Source of the DNA: Dryococelus australis
Lineage: Eukaryota; Arthropoda; Insecta; Phasmatodea; Phasmatidae
NCBI GenBank assembly: GCA_029891345.1
Contig: CM057009.1
Coordinates: 309,507,666 to 309,571,665, forward strand
Direction of reading: 5' to 3'
Length of the DNA: 64,000 nt
This document shows, one piece after another, positions 19,560-31,226 of the stretch; within the stretch, counting starts at the first letter, position 1; each line of letters opens with the position of its first letter. The notes under the pieces are model-generated. The model saw nothing but the letters and a program-made list of their open reading frames with translations. It made no database searches and was not told where the DNA came from. A program made the position numbers and the translations under genes.

Positions 19560-22500
19560 TTAAGTCCACTATGTCTGGAATAAGGTTCTGGAGCACACAG
19601 TACACACTCACACCCGTGAGGCGAAATGTGGGGATTGTGTACTTTACACACGTTGAATCACGTGAGTGTCTGCGGACTGAGTGGTCACTCTATTTCAGTG
19701 TTAGGCACCTAAATGTGAAGAACAATAAAAATCAGGCCTTGCTGTCTCCAGTCCTTACACGTGGGTGTATGCTCTAGTCGAGTCTTCCCAATATAGGGAA
19801 TGTCCCTTTCCAGCAATGAAAGCACAGTGGAAAAGTCGAGAACCGAACTGACAAGCTGGTCTTAAGCCAGAGTACCTATGTGTGGGCTCAACCATTCTGC
19901 CTACTAGAGTATGCAGAAAGGCTGGCCATTGCTAGTGTTCGTGGGTAGCAAGCAGTGCCTTGGCTCGGTTAAGTATAGTTCCTGGGATTTCCTGCATTTC
20001 TCTCAAGGGGTGAGGACAACTGGGAAATGTGTTACGTCTAAAGGAACCTGGTACTTGGGGATCAGTTCAGACACAATATTTATACCATGTGAGTGGAAGT
20101 AAACATGTGGTGATGCACCACCTCCTACGTTTATCAAGAGCTTAGGGGAAGCAAAGCTTATGCCAACCAGGTAGAGGAGACTTGACCCTAACCTATGAGG
20201 GTGGTGTATTCGAGCGCTGTGATATCAACTAAAAACTTGATTAAACTCCCTAAACTATTGTTGCCCAGAAGAGGCCGTCGTGTTTAGCGTATAGACTACT
20301 TGGCATTAGATTTCTTCAGCACTATACTTGGATTACTAAACAGGGCATGGTAGGAGAGCAAGTATTAGGAGTCCCTTCGGCACTGAAAGTGCGTTGAAGA
20401 GGGAAAGGTATAGCTAGGAGCTAGGCTGATCTCCGGCGGCTGGTGCGGTGGGGAAGTAGAAGTGCGAGTAAGTGAAGGCTTAATGTGCAGGCTGGTCAGT
20501 CCCAGCAGCAAGTGCAGTGGAAGACTGGTCCTGAGTTGAATTCCGACTCGGTATTCATACTCTGCCAGCTGGGTGCCTCTGCGTTCATTTGCTGGTGTCT
20601 GTTAGGGGAGTGGTTGCCGCTGAGTGAGGGGTAGAGGGTGTTGGCGAAATCATAGCTTTTCTGCCGTGGCATCATTGGCTGGGTGGGAGAATGAAAGACG
20701 AATGACGAAACATAATAGTGGTGCCATCTTGTGGTTGTTTGTAGTTCTAAATGTCTTGAGATGTGTAGCTTTGGTGGATTGGTGAACGGTAAAAGTTCCT
20801 GACTGGAACATCCATTCTTGCCGAGGTAAACAGTACAATATTTGGTATCTTGTGATCAACAGTAGTGCAAGCTCTGTAGAGATCGGATGCAATGCTATTC
20901 AATGCTGATGAGCTGAAATCGTCTAAAAACCATTGTTGAAATGCACCTCCTCTCTGCTGCGACGAAAGTTCATCGTTGAGGGGGGTTGAAAACAAAGAGG
21001 GATGGCTTGTGTCGAGAAAGAAATTCCTTTAAGAGAATATAGGAATGTCCTCTCAACAGCAATTTTTCTCTCTCCCAGTTTTGCTCTGGTAGCATCTGCT
21101 ACTCTGTGGCTCTGCTCTGCACTCTGCAAAACCCCACTGGTGATCTTGATCTTAGAGTATGAAGCTTCAGCTGTGCTGGAAGGTCGACTGCTGAGAGAAG
21201 GTGCTGTTGAGACACACACACCTTCGTTTCTTAGGTTTGCGGTGACAGACATCTTCTCTTTCTCTTTCATGTGCTCGATGTTCTAGCTCTCTTCTTGCAG
21301 GTAAGGATAGGACTGCAGCTGTGCCATGCTGCTGTGGCTTTTTTCGTTGTCTTTTATTTTTCATGAGCTCTTCATGTTATATTGTTGTATTATTTTGTGA
21401 GTTGTCCCCCCCCCCCCCCCTCGAAGAATCCGTATTATGTGCAGCATTCCTATTTTCATTAAAGTGCATAGTCTAACAGAATGATATTTAATGTTAGGGT
21501 GCTTACAATCAGTTTAGTTCAGCTGGGCTGTGGAAAAGAAAAAATTTACATAGGCTGCATGCAGAATAGAAACGTCCCTTGGAGAAATCATAAAATTATG
21601 ATTGTTACAAGCAATTTATTGTTACAAGAATTATACAAAATTGCCTCAAAAGACAGTGCTCTTAAGATCGTGCCAGCTGTGGCCACCTGTGCCGAAATAT
21701 AAGCTTGGCTCTACCCTAGTCTCCTACGTGTCGCACAGCAGGCAAAATAACCTGTGTATTAGAAAACAACCTAACGGGACTAGCTCTTCCCAGACTCGGC
21801 TCACTGCTAAGAGGTGGCAAATGAATGTGGTGGCAAAGACGTTAACTATCGAAATTGTCGTGCATTCACCACTACAGTATAAAGGTAAGAGAGAGAATAC
21901 AACAAACTTAAAAATCAAGTATTTACAACAATGTTTTCTTCTCGCAGCCTTTTTTTCTGTTCATTTATAGTGTCTTTTTTGGTTGCTGGCTAAAAATGAT
22001 TTAATACAAAATCACTTCTTAACTTTTATTTATTTATGTAATCATTTGAAAAGTATTTAAGAAAATTGGTTCAACACAATACAAAAATATTTTAAGAAAA
22101 TTTCAAATTTTTCTGGTACGTTAACATTTAAAAATTATTTATAGAAAAAGCATTGATTCTACACAATGCAAAGGTTATGTGCAGGGTTGTAATATGACTC
22201 GAGCTATGGTACACTTTTTTAAGTCTTTAAACTGACAACATACCATCCTGTTTAACTGTCTGTCTGTCTGTCTGTATTCACAATAATATTGACACTCTGT
22301 GTCTTCTTATCACTGAATGTCCTACTGGCACTCCTCACGTGTCCCACAGTTCACGTGTATTTATAAGTCTGTATGGCTATTCACAAGCCATATTACATAC
22401 ACAATTGAAGGAATGCAGGAGTAGCTAACATAGCTACAACTAAGGTGCTTGCCTTATTACTATCTTGACGAGAGAAAGTTGCACTGAAAGCATCCAGAAT

Positions 22501-22570
22501 AAAGTTCTACATTAACGTAACTGTATGTAGGATGACATCTTGCAGGTGTGTACGGTCAACTGATGGATAG
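19560..22570. other. Unassigned stretch between retroelements
   Basis: No gene family was recognised. Base composition up to about 21,400 is richer in G+C than the surroundings, which suggests retroelement-derived sequence (leader or LTR) without proof. Simple features include a poly-C run at about 21,408 and a (GTCT)n run at about 22,257-22,276. Open frames at 20,923-21,286 and 21,602-21,970 carry no motif. Confidence 0.4.
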
Positions 22571-22576
22571 CGTCTG

Positions 22577-24401
22577 TCAGTTATGTAAGTTTACTGAGTA
22601 CGTAGCACAATCACTCAATGTTGAGGTCTTCTTGACTTTTTGGCTGGTCGCCCCCGCTTCCTCGGAGGTGCATAGGGCGGGTTTGGCTTTAAAGCGGACC
22701 AGAGGCTGCCATGTAGTTCCTTGTAGTGGCACACAACCAGGTGAGCCAGGCAGGCTCGAGTTGCTGGATTCGTTGTGGAGCTGGGTCGGCTCTGCAGTGA
22801 TCTGCATCGCCCACAGGGATATTGTATGGGCTGTGCAGCCTATCCCCGATATCTCTTGGTCCATTGCAACTGGGGCTGGATCAGTGTCATTGATAGGCAC
22901 TGCCAACTGATTAACTTTGACAAGCGACCCCTCTCTTCTTCCAAGGATAGGGGCCTTGGTTGCTGGCAGCGATCTCGGCAGAGGTGGCAGTTCTGGTGGT
23001 GCTCCCACCTCTAGACTCGCCAGCATCGGAACCTGGACCAGGTACTGGGCCTCGGGTTCAACGACGACTTCATTGTGGCTTGTTCCAGTTGGTCCGCAGA
23101 GCTGCGTCTCGCCCCTCGTGGTCTCTTGGCAGGGCAGGAATGTACTCTATCGGTGCTGTGAGCTGGCCGAGTACCCCTGCAGTGGCCTCCTCTAGTCCAG
23201 GTGAAGGAGCAGCAGGCACCCATAGGACTACATCTGTGATCGGCATCTCGGCAGGGGCATCCTTCGGCGTGGACAGGATGCCTTGGGAACGGACCACAGA
23301 ATTGGGTGACACAGGTGACCTGCAAACATTCTGAGACATAATAACAGTAATGTACTCTATTATCTTTCCTTTACAAGGTGCGGCCATCACAGTGAGGGAG
23401 ATAGGCATCTCCACATCATCTTCTTCCAGTCCAGGATATGTGGTCTGCATGACAGCTGTGGTGTGAGGTGACACTGGCGGCCTGTAGTCAGTCAATAGGG
23501 TAGTCGAGGCAACTATTGGGTAAGATATTATCTTCTTGGCGTTGGGTAACGACAGGATCTGGAAGCTTCGACTTTGAGAGTAGACTCCACTGCTAGGGTG
23601 GTTACGCCATCTTGGGTGATCGCGGCCGAAGGTACCATCTGACCTGAGGACTAGAAGGCGGCTATAGTTGGGCTGGTAGTACTGGTGGAAGCTTCTCCAG
23701 ATAATTGTGGCTTCTCTGCAGCTGTGGCGACATCCTCCGACATGGTGTATATCATGCTGAGTGAGTTGGCCGGTGCGAGGGGCACTGGCTGAGTCCATCA
23801 GGGTAGAACCTGTGGTTTCGCGGACTTTTCAATGTGTAAGTTGTATATGAACTCTGGTCGGTGGTGGTCCATGAAGATTGAAGATGTCTCGGATAATGAT
23901 CTAGTGGACTCCACCAGGAAACTTCTGTGCTGCTGAGAGTCCACTTCCTGGATCGGTCAGCGAACTTCCGGTGGAACTATGATAGCATCGTCGGTAGTTG
24001 CCGTTCTGACTCCTTGGTTTTTGGGTTCGAGAATGTTATTCTTGTCGTTGCAGATTATATGGATCCCATCGCTGAATGTGCTGCCCTGCGTGTCTTCGTA
24101 GGCTGCAATATCTGTGCTTCCTTACGAGGGGAGGATTCAGATATTTCTTCGACATCATCAGGCTTGCCAGAAATTGGCGATGTAGGCGTGGGTTGGACAG
24201 GCTCCGAGGCAATATCGGGGAAGGATCGCATCTGTGCCCTGGTCGCCTTGTGTATACAACCTCGGCGGTCTTCCATCCAGTGTACATTGTCCTGGCGTCC
24301 GATGACCTTGTATGGACCTTGCCATTTTCATGCAAGTCCCGTGCTGAATTGATTGTTACCTCGATCGGGGTCGCTGTGGAGGAGGACTGCTCCTCTCCCA
24401 T
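22577..24401 (-). pseudogene. Gypsy 2 polyprotein C-terminus with unusually long Pro-rich tail
   Basis: Just after integrase, ARDLHENGKG-like and VHWMEDRRGCIHKATRAQMR (24,210-24,350, two frames) look like the SH3-like C-terminal domain of Gypsy integrases (F..RW.GP..V......Y........H...L). About 1.6 kb of further coding-like sequence follows. It includes the longest open frame of the window (23,070-23,798, 242 codons, no known fold, two related MPIS/MPIT...PGLEE segments) and a proline-rich stretch ending in PPRKRGRPAKK (about 22,640-22,670, another frame), a basic AT-hook-like motif. Role unknown; it could be a pol tail or a separate third ORF. Confidence 0.65.
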
Positions 24402-24649
24402 TTCGAAGACTCGAACTCAAGTACGTGGTGTCTGGTATTTCTTGGCTATGTAAGCCTCTTGACTTTTCTTGGCCTCTTCTATCCATCGGAGCGCGGAAAA
24501 GTGCATGGCTTATGGCTGGGGCGTTTCTGTGGTCTCATGCTTTCACTGCTAGTCTCCAGGTGGTTGTAACATTTGACCCAAGAGGAGTTGACTGGGGTTC
24601 GCATTGATGACTTTGTTTGCGTGGCATCGCATAACAAAGAGGATTTTTG

Positions 24650-25260
24650 GGATGTGGCGATCTCAGTGGTTCTGGTCTTCTACAGTACTGAGGAGTAGTT
24701 TCTGCTTGAGTTCCTAGTTTTGGCGCTCAGTAGGTTGGCATGGGTGTGGTAGGGCAGAGTTGACAATTCCTCCGCTCCCCATTGCTGACACACTAGCAGC
24801 CACATCTTGCCAGCAAACTGTGTCCCATTGTCTGTTAAGATGCTCTGCGGGTATCCCCAGAGTTTGGGGATAATTTTGTGGTTGAATTTTACAATTATGT
24901 AATGCATATCTTGGCTTGGTAGTGGGAAGGCTTCTGTTCAGCATGGAAACAATCTAGTTACGACCAACAAGTACCTATTTCCCTTGGTGCTGTGGGAGGT
25001 AGGGTCCCATCAAGTCAGGCGCTATTTGTATCCACAGAGTATGTGGTTTCCATGGCTAGGCTGTAGGTCGCCTGGCAGGGTGTGCTTAGTGCTGACAACA
25101 TGTAGTACATTCGCTGATGTGTTTGCAGACATCTCGACTCATGCCGTACCAGATGTATATAGTGTTGGTGTCAGCGAGGGCTTCCCTGGTTCGAGAATGT
25201 CCTTCATCGGGATGGACGTTGAAATGTCAACATATGTCGCCATGTAGTTTCTTCATTATC
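24650..25260 (-). pseudogene. Gypsy 2 integrase relic (H2C2 finger and core)
   Basis: Across three minus frames the zinc finger HFNVHPDEGHSRTREALADT and YIWYGMSRDVCKHISECTTC (H-x-H ... C-x2-C) is followed by the core start DLMGPYLPQHQG (D-L-x-G-P). At 24,680-24,907 comes LWGYPQSILTDNGTQFAGKM, the second catalytic block TDNGTQF, intact. The third catalytic glutamate block is blurred. Integrase joins element DNA to host DNA; this one is broken by at least three frame changes. Confidence 0.88.
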
Positions 25261-25553
25261 CAGATTTTCCACTTGGCTTTCGGCTGGTTACATCGAGACC
25301 AAACGACATTATCGCATAGCTCAAACCATTGAGGGTATTTGCGTAGAAGTTCTTTCACTTCAGGGTTTTGATGGTGGTGGTGCCCAATCTGGTTTTGGCT
25401 GATCTGGAGCTGCAGGAGTCAGAGCTTTTCTTCAGGACTATATTCCGGAGGTTCAGGTGGTAGGATGCGGTCCACATTCTCATCTGGCTTCGCCTCTTCA
25501 TTTAGGTTTGGTTGCCAGGGCAGTGCGTCTGGGAAGTCGTTGTCCTTGCCAGA

Positions 25554-26065
25554 TCAGTGTTGAACTTCGGAGTCAATCTCAGAGAGGAAGAGGTCCCATC
25601 TTCCAAGCTTGGCTTTACCGTTGTGTGAATCACTCAACCATTTGAGTGCTTTGCTATCTATCCTTAGAGGAAAGGGTTCCTTCCAGGTAGCAGTGGAATT
25701 TCCGGATTGCTCAAATCTTGGCAATATATTCCTAGTCAATAATATGGTATTTTTGCTCACATGTGTTCAGCCTTGTGCTGGCGTAGGCTATCACAAGAGG
25801 CTTGTTGTCCATGTCCTCCTTATATAACACAGCTCTAAGGCAGTTTTGGCACACATCCATGTGCTGAATAAGGGTTCCCTCTCCTTGTGGTCGGTGCAGA
25901 CGGTGAATATGTTGGAAGCTGGTTTTGAGGGCCTCGAATGCAACATAGTGTTCTGGCATCCACCGCCATCGCACTTCTTTTTTCAACAATTTGGGAAGTG
26001 GTGCCATTAAGTGGGCGATATTGGGCACAAAGTCTCGGAGCCAGTTGCGCAATCCTAGAAAGCAC
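25554..26065 (-). pseudogene. Gypsy 2 RT connection and RNase H relic
   Basis: The 106-codon stretch 25,732-26,052 reads RNWLRDFVPNIAHLMAPLPK, LLKKEVRWRWMPEHYVAFEA and LKTSFQ (thumb/connection; W...H..AFE.LK pattern), then CLRAVLYKEDMDNKPLVIAY and ASTRLNTCEQKY (RNase H: G..AVLYQ......PV.YASR.L...E..Y). It resumes at 25,554-25,760 with PFPLRIDSKALKWLSDSHNG and KAKLGRWDLFLSEID, the end of the RNase H. Stops separate the two parts. Confidence 0.9.
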
Positions 26066-26240
26066 TAGAGCTGTTTATTAGTGTGTGGTTCCTTGGCCTC
26101 TCATAAAGTCCTGATTGATATGTCTTACGGGAAGTTGCCTTCGGGGGACATGATGTGGCCCAGGTATAAATAGAAGTCTTCCGGAAGTGGCTCTTCGTGA
26201 GCTTGGCAGTGAGTCCATGGAGTTCCAGTCACTCCAACAC

Positions 26241-26715
26241 TCACCGCAGGTACGTCAAATGCTCTTTCCAAGACTTGGAATAAACGATCATGTCTAAGTA
26301 GGCAAAGCAGAACTGTTTGATATAGCCAGTTAAAATTTCGGCAGACATGAGTCGTGGAAAAGTGGCTGGCACATTCTCAAGTCCAAAGTACACGACCCTG
26401 AATTGGTGTGTTTCTCTTTCTGGTGACGTGAATGCCTTGTACTTGCGGCTGTCAAGTTGCATGGCGATTTGCCAATAACCGTACTGCATATCCAAGGTGT
26501 TGAAGACCTTTGCCTTGCCTATGTCTCATAGCATTTGCACTAAGTCGAAGGCAGGTGGTGAAATCAGCAGTGTAGCATCGTTTAAAGCCTTATAGTTGAT
26601 ATAAAATCTCAACTGCCCATCCTTCTTGGGTACAAATACAATGATGAAGTTATAGGGAGTGTCCAACGGTTCAACGATTCCCTGGAGTTTCATTTCCCCC
26701 AGCTGTTCCATTAGG
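26241..26715 (-). pseudogene. Gypsy 2 reverse transcriptase relic
   Basis: Blocks in order are GIVEPLDTPYNFIIVFVPKK, DGQLRFYINYKALND, LDMQYGYWQIAMQLDSRKYK (with the catalytic L-D-x-x-x-G-Y-W-Q-I core), AFTSPERETHQFRVVYFGLE and the palm segment FCFAYLDMIVYSKSWKEHLT. The catalytic palm box reads Y-L-D-M instead of Y-L/V-D-D, so one metal-binding aspartate is lost. Two reading frames are needed (break near 26,500-26,525). Confidence 0.92.
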
Positions 26716-27129
26716 CTGTGAACTTGTATGGTCGGTTAAATATGGTTGTCATATTATTCAACAGTATTTCATGTTGGATGGTGCAGGTCTGATGCAGTGT
26801 TCCCCCATATCCAAAAACCCCGGTGCATTCGTCGAGAAATTACTTCAATTGTTGGAATGGGGTGTCCATTTGCTCATGGTGAATCTCACCTTCGCAGATA
26901 GCTGGTGGCTTCCATTGGTTGAGTCATTGTTCCCAGTGCACCGTCATGTAGCATTTGTCGCCCAGGTATAATTTCCTTTGCCAATGGTACATTATGCATT
27001 GTTGCTGCTGAAGCCAAGTGTGGCCTTGTATAAGAAACTTCTGGATGTCGGGATGTCGGGTGACACGACAAACTCCGCTTGCATCTTGAGTAGGTGAAGT
27101 TTAATGATGAGTGTGATACAGCCATCGAT

Positions 27130-27310
27130 GGTGAGTGTGCATTCTGGCTTCGCCATTATCATTGATTTGGTATGTTGGTGTAAGATCTGCGCTGAGAATC
27201 TCTTGTAGTACGAAATTACTGCAGGCAGTTGAATCAAGCAGCGCTATTACATTTCTTCCGTTAACTTGAACTTCGATTTGAGGGGCTTCGGGAATATCAG
27301 TTTCTTTGTC
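27130..27310 (-). pseudogene. Gypsy 2 protease relic
   Basis: The phrase EVQVNGRNVIALLDSTACSN at about 27,222-27,281 corresponds to the retropepsin block (V.V.G....ALLDSGA..SF), with D-S-T where D-S-G or D-T-G should be. A frameshift follows. Confidence 0.7.
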
Positions 27311-27423
27311 TAGTAGTTTGATGGTTTATTCTTCTTGATTGGCAGTGTTGCCCCTGTTGGCCGGCCAGCAGTGGCATTTCCCTTTGGTGGTGCACTCTTT
27401 GGATTTGACTCAACTGGGGTGGG

Positions 27424-27664
27424 TCATGGCACACGGTTTGCATCACCTTCTTCCATTTGTTCGTGCCTTGATGTAGGTCGCTGCGAGCAATCCTTGTTGT
27501 AGTGGTATGTGGGACAGTACCAACACTTGGGCAGGCATGCAGCAGGGGGTGTGAGAAGCAGTGGCTTGCAATGAGGTTCAAACGATTTATCTGTTTCTTC
27601 TGTTTTCGTTGATTTTGGCTGATCGGAGTTACTGCGCCTGGAAGTTTCACTTGGCTTCTTGTAC
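27424..27664 (-). pseudogene. Gypsy 2 nucleocapsid zinc-knuckle relic
   Basis: Minus-strand residues CWYCPTYHYNKDC form a near C-x2-C-x4-H-x4-C knuckle (one residue short before His). They are preceded by a basic, polar stretch and lie just before the protease relic, as expected for nucleocapsid. Confidence 0.65.
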
Positions 27665-28894
27665 ACCTTATATGAGTTCGTCCACTGTAAGAGGCTTGGG
27701 AATGAGTAGGATATTCTGTAGTCGTTGCAGCATCAGTCTGGTTATCTGCTGCACGCAGCTTTCTTCACATCCATCGGGAAAAATTCTTCGGTACATTTGC
27801 ACCTTTCTGCGGACAAAATTTCGACCTCCTCTCCTGGAGTTTGTGTGGGGCTGTAGGAGTCTGTCGTAAGACGTGCTAGTACTTCCTCACCCGCGAAGTA
27901 TTGTGCGATATGGCTACTGAGCTGCTTCCATTCGGTCACAAATTCACCATATTTGTTCCACAATTCGAGGGCTTCGCCTTTCAGTCTGGTTTGGACCCTG
28001 GTAACCCATTTCTACTCAGGTTTTTTGTGCATTCGGAACTCGTGCTAGCATTGCGACTTAAATGAAAGTGGGTCCTCGTGTGGTCTACCCGCAAATTTCG
28101 GTAATGGTGGCTCCCTTGAGCAGTGAGGCATACTGCGAAGCAAGGCTGGTCCGGGGTTTGACGGTCAGAATTCGGAGGCGCGTTTGCAGACCTCGAAATA
28201 TTATAACATTCTTGGTCTGTTGATTCGTTTGTCGGGCCATCCGATGCACACATGGTGGTACGTTCCACCACACAGGATGCACCTTACTGTGTGGATTTCG
28301 CACCCAAGGCATTATAGCCAGTTACAGGATTCCGTCTATCCAGTTCTGCAGTCCTCGCATCGAAACAGACGGGCGTCATTGTAGTACAGTTCATCTGCCC
28401 ATCCAAGGCAGGAATAGTAACTCCAGTGTTGGCAGTAGGCGCGATGTATCCGATTGAAATCTGTGCCGAAGTAGTTGGGTCTCGAACAGCGGTTGACGAA
28501 AATATCCATTTCGTTTGGGTGTTCCCACTCTGTAAAGATACTGACTTTTGTTTGTATCGTGGCCAATGTGCTGGTATACTAGGTGGAAAACTTCGTGATG
28601 AACTGTTTCCAAGTAATTTGATATTCGATAATGGTCCTCCACCATACTCGTGTGCCATCTGTCAGTAGAGCACCTACGACACTCGGCCATTCTTCTACAG
28701 TAACACCGTATTTCTGCAACCTTTACACACTTGTCGATAAATGCCCATGGGTCTTCTGAGCCATATTCAACAAAGTTTTGGAGAGTATGGAATCTTGCTG
28801 GTGTCTTTAAAGTTATAGCGAAGGGAGCTAGAGAGGGGCATGGCAAAAATGGGGAGGATGCAGCGGCGGGTTGCTGGGTCGGTAGGCATATCAC
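27665..28894 (-). pseudogene. Gypsy 2 gag (capsid) relic
   Basis: The minus strand opens with a proline-rich lead, then LKTPARFHTLQNFVEYGSED, PWAFIDKCVKVAEIRCY and further on FHLVYQHIGHD. After several frame changes MWNKYGEFVTEWKQLSSHIA, QYFAGEEVLARLTTDSYSPT and QTPGEEVEI follow (27,742-27,963). The phrases F.G....DPWAFI and W..F...F..HF....L..L....Q..GE.V..F are typical of invertebrate Gypsy/retroelement Gag. The best open stretch is 28,391-28,894. Confidence 0.7.
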
Positions 28895-29875
28895 ATTAGG
28901 TGTGGGTGTCGATAAGGGTATCGAATGTCCTTGTCAGAAAGGCTTGGTCACGTCACATGTTGCAATTTGCGCTAATGGTTGTGCAGTTATGTTTCTCAGT
29001 CCGATATGTTCTCTCGTACAGGTGCGAAACTGGAGAGGTTGTTTCGGGAGTTTCCCCAATCACAAATTGTTGTGGTGCACAGAGTTTGGCATCAGTTATG
29101 GCTGTTGTGACAGGCATCTGTGTCCCCAATGATTTGTCCACACAGTCTTATGTTACACATTCCTGGGACTGTGCGGTCCCTCATGACAGCATAGTACAAT
29201 GGTGTCGAGCGATTACTTCTTGGGCAATGCAGCACTGATAGCACACAAGCTCTCCTGCAAACACACTGATTCTCTCTGCTATGTTGACGGTCCTCACCCG
29301 TTGTTGGTTCCAGCAATGTGTGCAGGACGTCAGATCTCACTCTGGTCCTTCACATCGCTGTCGGTTATTGATTATTGTGTACACACATCTGGTTGATTTA
29401 ATTCACTTTGTTGATGTAGATGGCATTTCAGTATGATTCTGAAGGCATCCGCAGATATTTTCTGTTGGCTTGTACTTTGCGAACGGGTTGCTGTCCTTCA
29501 TCTTTCCGTAATTTGAACAGGTAATTGCGTGCCAACACTCAATTGCAAACATGTTCACATATACGGTTACACGGTTGTGAGGAGATCTTCACGGGGGCTA
29601 CAGCCCTCCCGTTTGCGTGTTTGTCCTATGCACGTGGACAATGTTTATTGCAGTGTTTGTTGCGGCTGATGCAGGGGCCGGTCGAGCACATGTTCATTCG
29701 CCTCTGCTGTACGCGGCACAGACGACCAAAAGGATTAGTGTAAACAGTAGAGGCAGGGAAAAACGTTCCCGTTACAGTTCCTGGAATCCGATGCCAACAA
29801 TGGCGGCTTTCTCGCGCTCCATGTTCGCCAATGACGGAAAATGGCAGTTCTACGACTAGTCACCCATGTGGCCCT

Positions 29876-29905
29876 GTCGTTTAGCCACTTGGAGGGGCGC
29901 CACTT
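29876..29905 (-). other. Primer-binding-site-like sequence of Gypsy 2
   Basis: The minus strand reads GTTAAGTGGCGCCCCTCC, where TGGCGCC is the usual opening of a tRNA primer-binding site just after a 5' LTR. A second AGGTGTTAAGTGGCACCC lies 65 bp away at about 29,960. Position 5' of the gag relic fits, but no LTR pair confirms it. Confidence 0.45.
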
Positions 29906-30084
29906 AACACCTCGGAGATTGAAATCTGCAAAAGAAGACCGAATTAGCCCTTCAGAAGGGTGCCACTTAACACCTTGTAGGGAATCGGCATGGCGAAGCC
30001 CAAGTGCGGGCAGGCCGACTTATTGCTAATTGGGTGGTCACAGGGTCTCGATGTAAGTTGTAAATGCCGATTGTTTTAACTACG
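29906..30084. other. Possible 5' LTR remnant of Gypsy 2
   Basis: No partner sequence was found; assignment rests only on the preceding primer-binding-site-like motif. Confidence 0.3.
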
Positions 30085-30880
30085 TAATAATGCTGCAACA
30101 GCTTATAAAATGGAGTACGAAAAAGGGAGGCATATTTGTACAGTTAGCTGATGATCTGATACTTGTGGCAGATGATGTGAAGGTGGTAGATGGAATGCTG
30201 AATTGAGTAAATGACTTCTTGGCTGGCCTTGGGATGGAGCTATCAATCTGTAAGTGTAGCACCTGCCATCTTCAAGGGAAGGGGAAGACTTAGACCTTCC
30301 TCCCTACTAAGTTTAGCCTTGGTGGGTCTATACTCCTCACCAAGAAGGGAGGTGAACATCTAGAGTACTTGGGTATCACACATAGGTTTGATGGTGGCAA
30401 AGACCACAAGTTTTTGAAGAAGATTGATAAAGAATTGGAGAAGTTGTGCTCTGCCCCACTGAAGCCTTACCGGAAACTTGAATTAATACTAATAAACTGA
30501 ATCCGAAGGTTTTTATACTCCCTAACTTTGCAGGGAGTTAGAAAGCAATTTCTTGATGAGATAGATAACGTTATTTAAAGAGGTGTGAAGAGAGTGTTGA
30601 AGATCCCCATGTTGACCTCAGATGGGTTTTTGTATGTGGAAAAGAGAGACGTTGGGCTGGGGCCTTTGAAGTTCCAGTACACTGTCTCTCTTTCAAGGAT
30701 AAGTTTATTTGGAAGGGTGGAGACTGTAGACGATCCAGTTTTAGAATGTGTATGTAAAGTGATAAATGCTGGTAATATTGTGAATAAGGATCTCAAAAGT
30801 CTTAATCTGAAGGAGCGTATAGAAGATCAGATCATAGGAAATATCGATAAGGCTGTAGAAAATATAAGAAAGATCTAAGA
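30085..30880 (+). pseudogene. R2-type reverse transcriptase C-terminal relic
   Basis: The stretch starts with GGIFVQLADDLILVADDVKV, where LADD stands at the catalytic YADD/FADD box. Then come VNDFLAGLGMELSICKCSTC and EHLEYLGITHRFDGGKDHKF, the palm-thumb blocks (L..L.M..N..K...; YLG). The open stretch 30,585-30,878 gives KRVLKIPMLTSDGFLYVEKR and DVGLGPLKFQYTVSLSRISL, the R2-type thumb (LP...T....Y....GGLG...L). Stop codons near 30,205, 30,290 and 30,580 break it. Confidence 0.85.
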
Positions 30881-31032
30881 GAGAGGTTGAGGCTTCAGTG
30901 GGAGCAGCGAAATACCCAAGGTGAGGTAGCGAGGTTCCTCGGGGATAACCCGGGATCAAACAAGTGGATATATGAGCCAGAATCCCTGAGGGCCTCTAGG
31001 TTTGCCGAGGCGATTAAGCTCTTACTGGTCAG

Positions 31033-31226
31033 ATGAACAACAAGGTCACTCTGACCAGGTACAAGGGAGGTGAGGTCCAGTGCAGAAGGTGCAGCGGGAT
31101 GCCTGAGACGACAGGACACATTTTAGGTGCCTGTCCATTTACTAAAGACGCACGAATAAACAGACATATTGAAGTGTGTAGGATGTTGACCAAGGACTGG
31201 ACTGGGAAAAGAAATATGGTGTAGTA
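31033..31226 (+). pseudogene. R2-type CCHC zinc finger relic
   Basis: The open stretch contains CRRCSGMPETTGHILGACPF, an intact C-x2-C-x8-H-x4-C finger with the PETT-H core that R2-clade proteins show before the endonuclease. It probably helps bind target DNA or RNA. A stop follows at 31,222-31,226. Confidence 0.85.

Larger units (their letters stand above)
22577..29900 (-). mobile_element. Gypsy-type LTR retrotransposon 2, degenerate
   Basis: Gag, zinc knuckle, protease, RT, RNase H, integrase with H2C2 finger and a long polyprotein tail occur in Gypsy order on the minus strand over about 6.8 kb. A primer-binding-site-like TGGCGCC lies just 5' of gag at about 29,893. All domains are interrupted by frameshifts and stops at intervals of roughly 100-300 bp. 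This copy is less AT-rich than its neighbourhood. Paired LTRs were not found by eye. It is a different family from Gypsy 1, to judge from the distinct gag and the long tail. Confidence 0.88.

Noticed and set aside
20923..21286. Pair of opposed ORFs of 94-115 codons
   Set aside because: No motif in either; base composition alone can explain them.
22560..24453. Plus-strand ORFs (up to 141 codons) across the Gypsy 2 tail
   Set aside because: They are antisense shadows of the minus-strand Gypsy coding relic.
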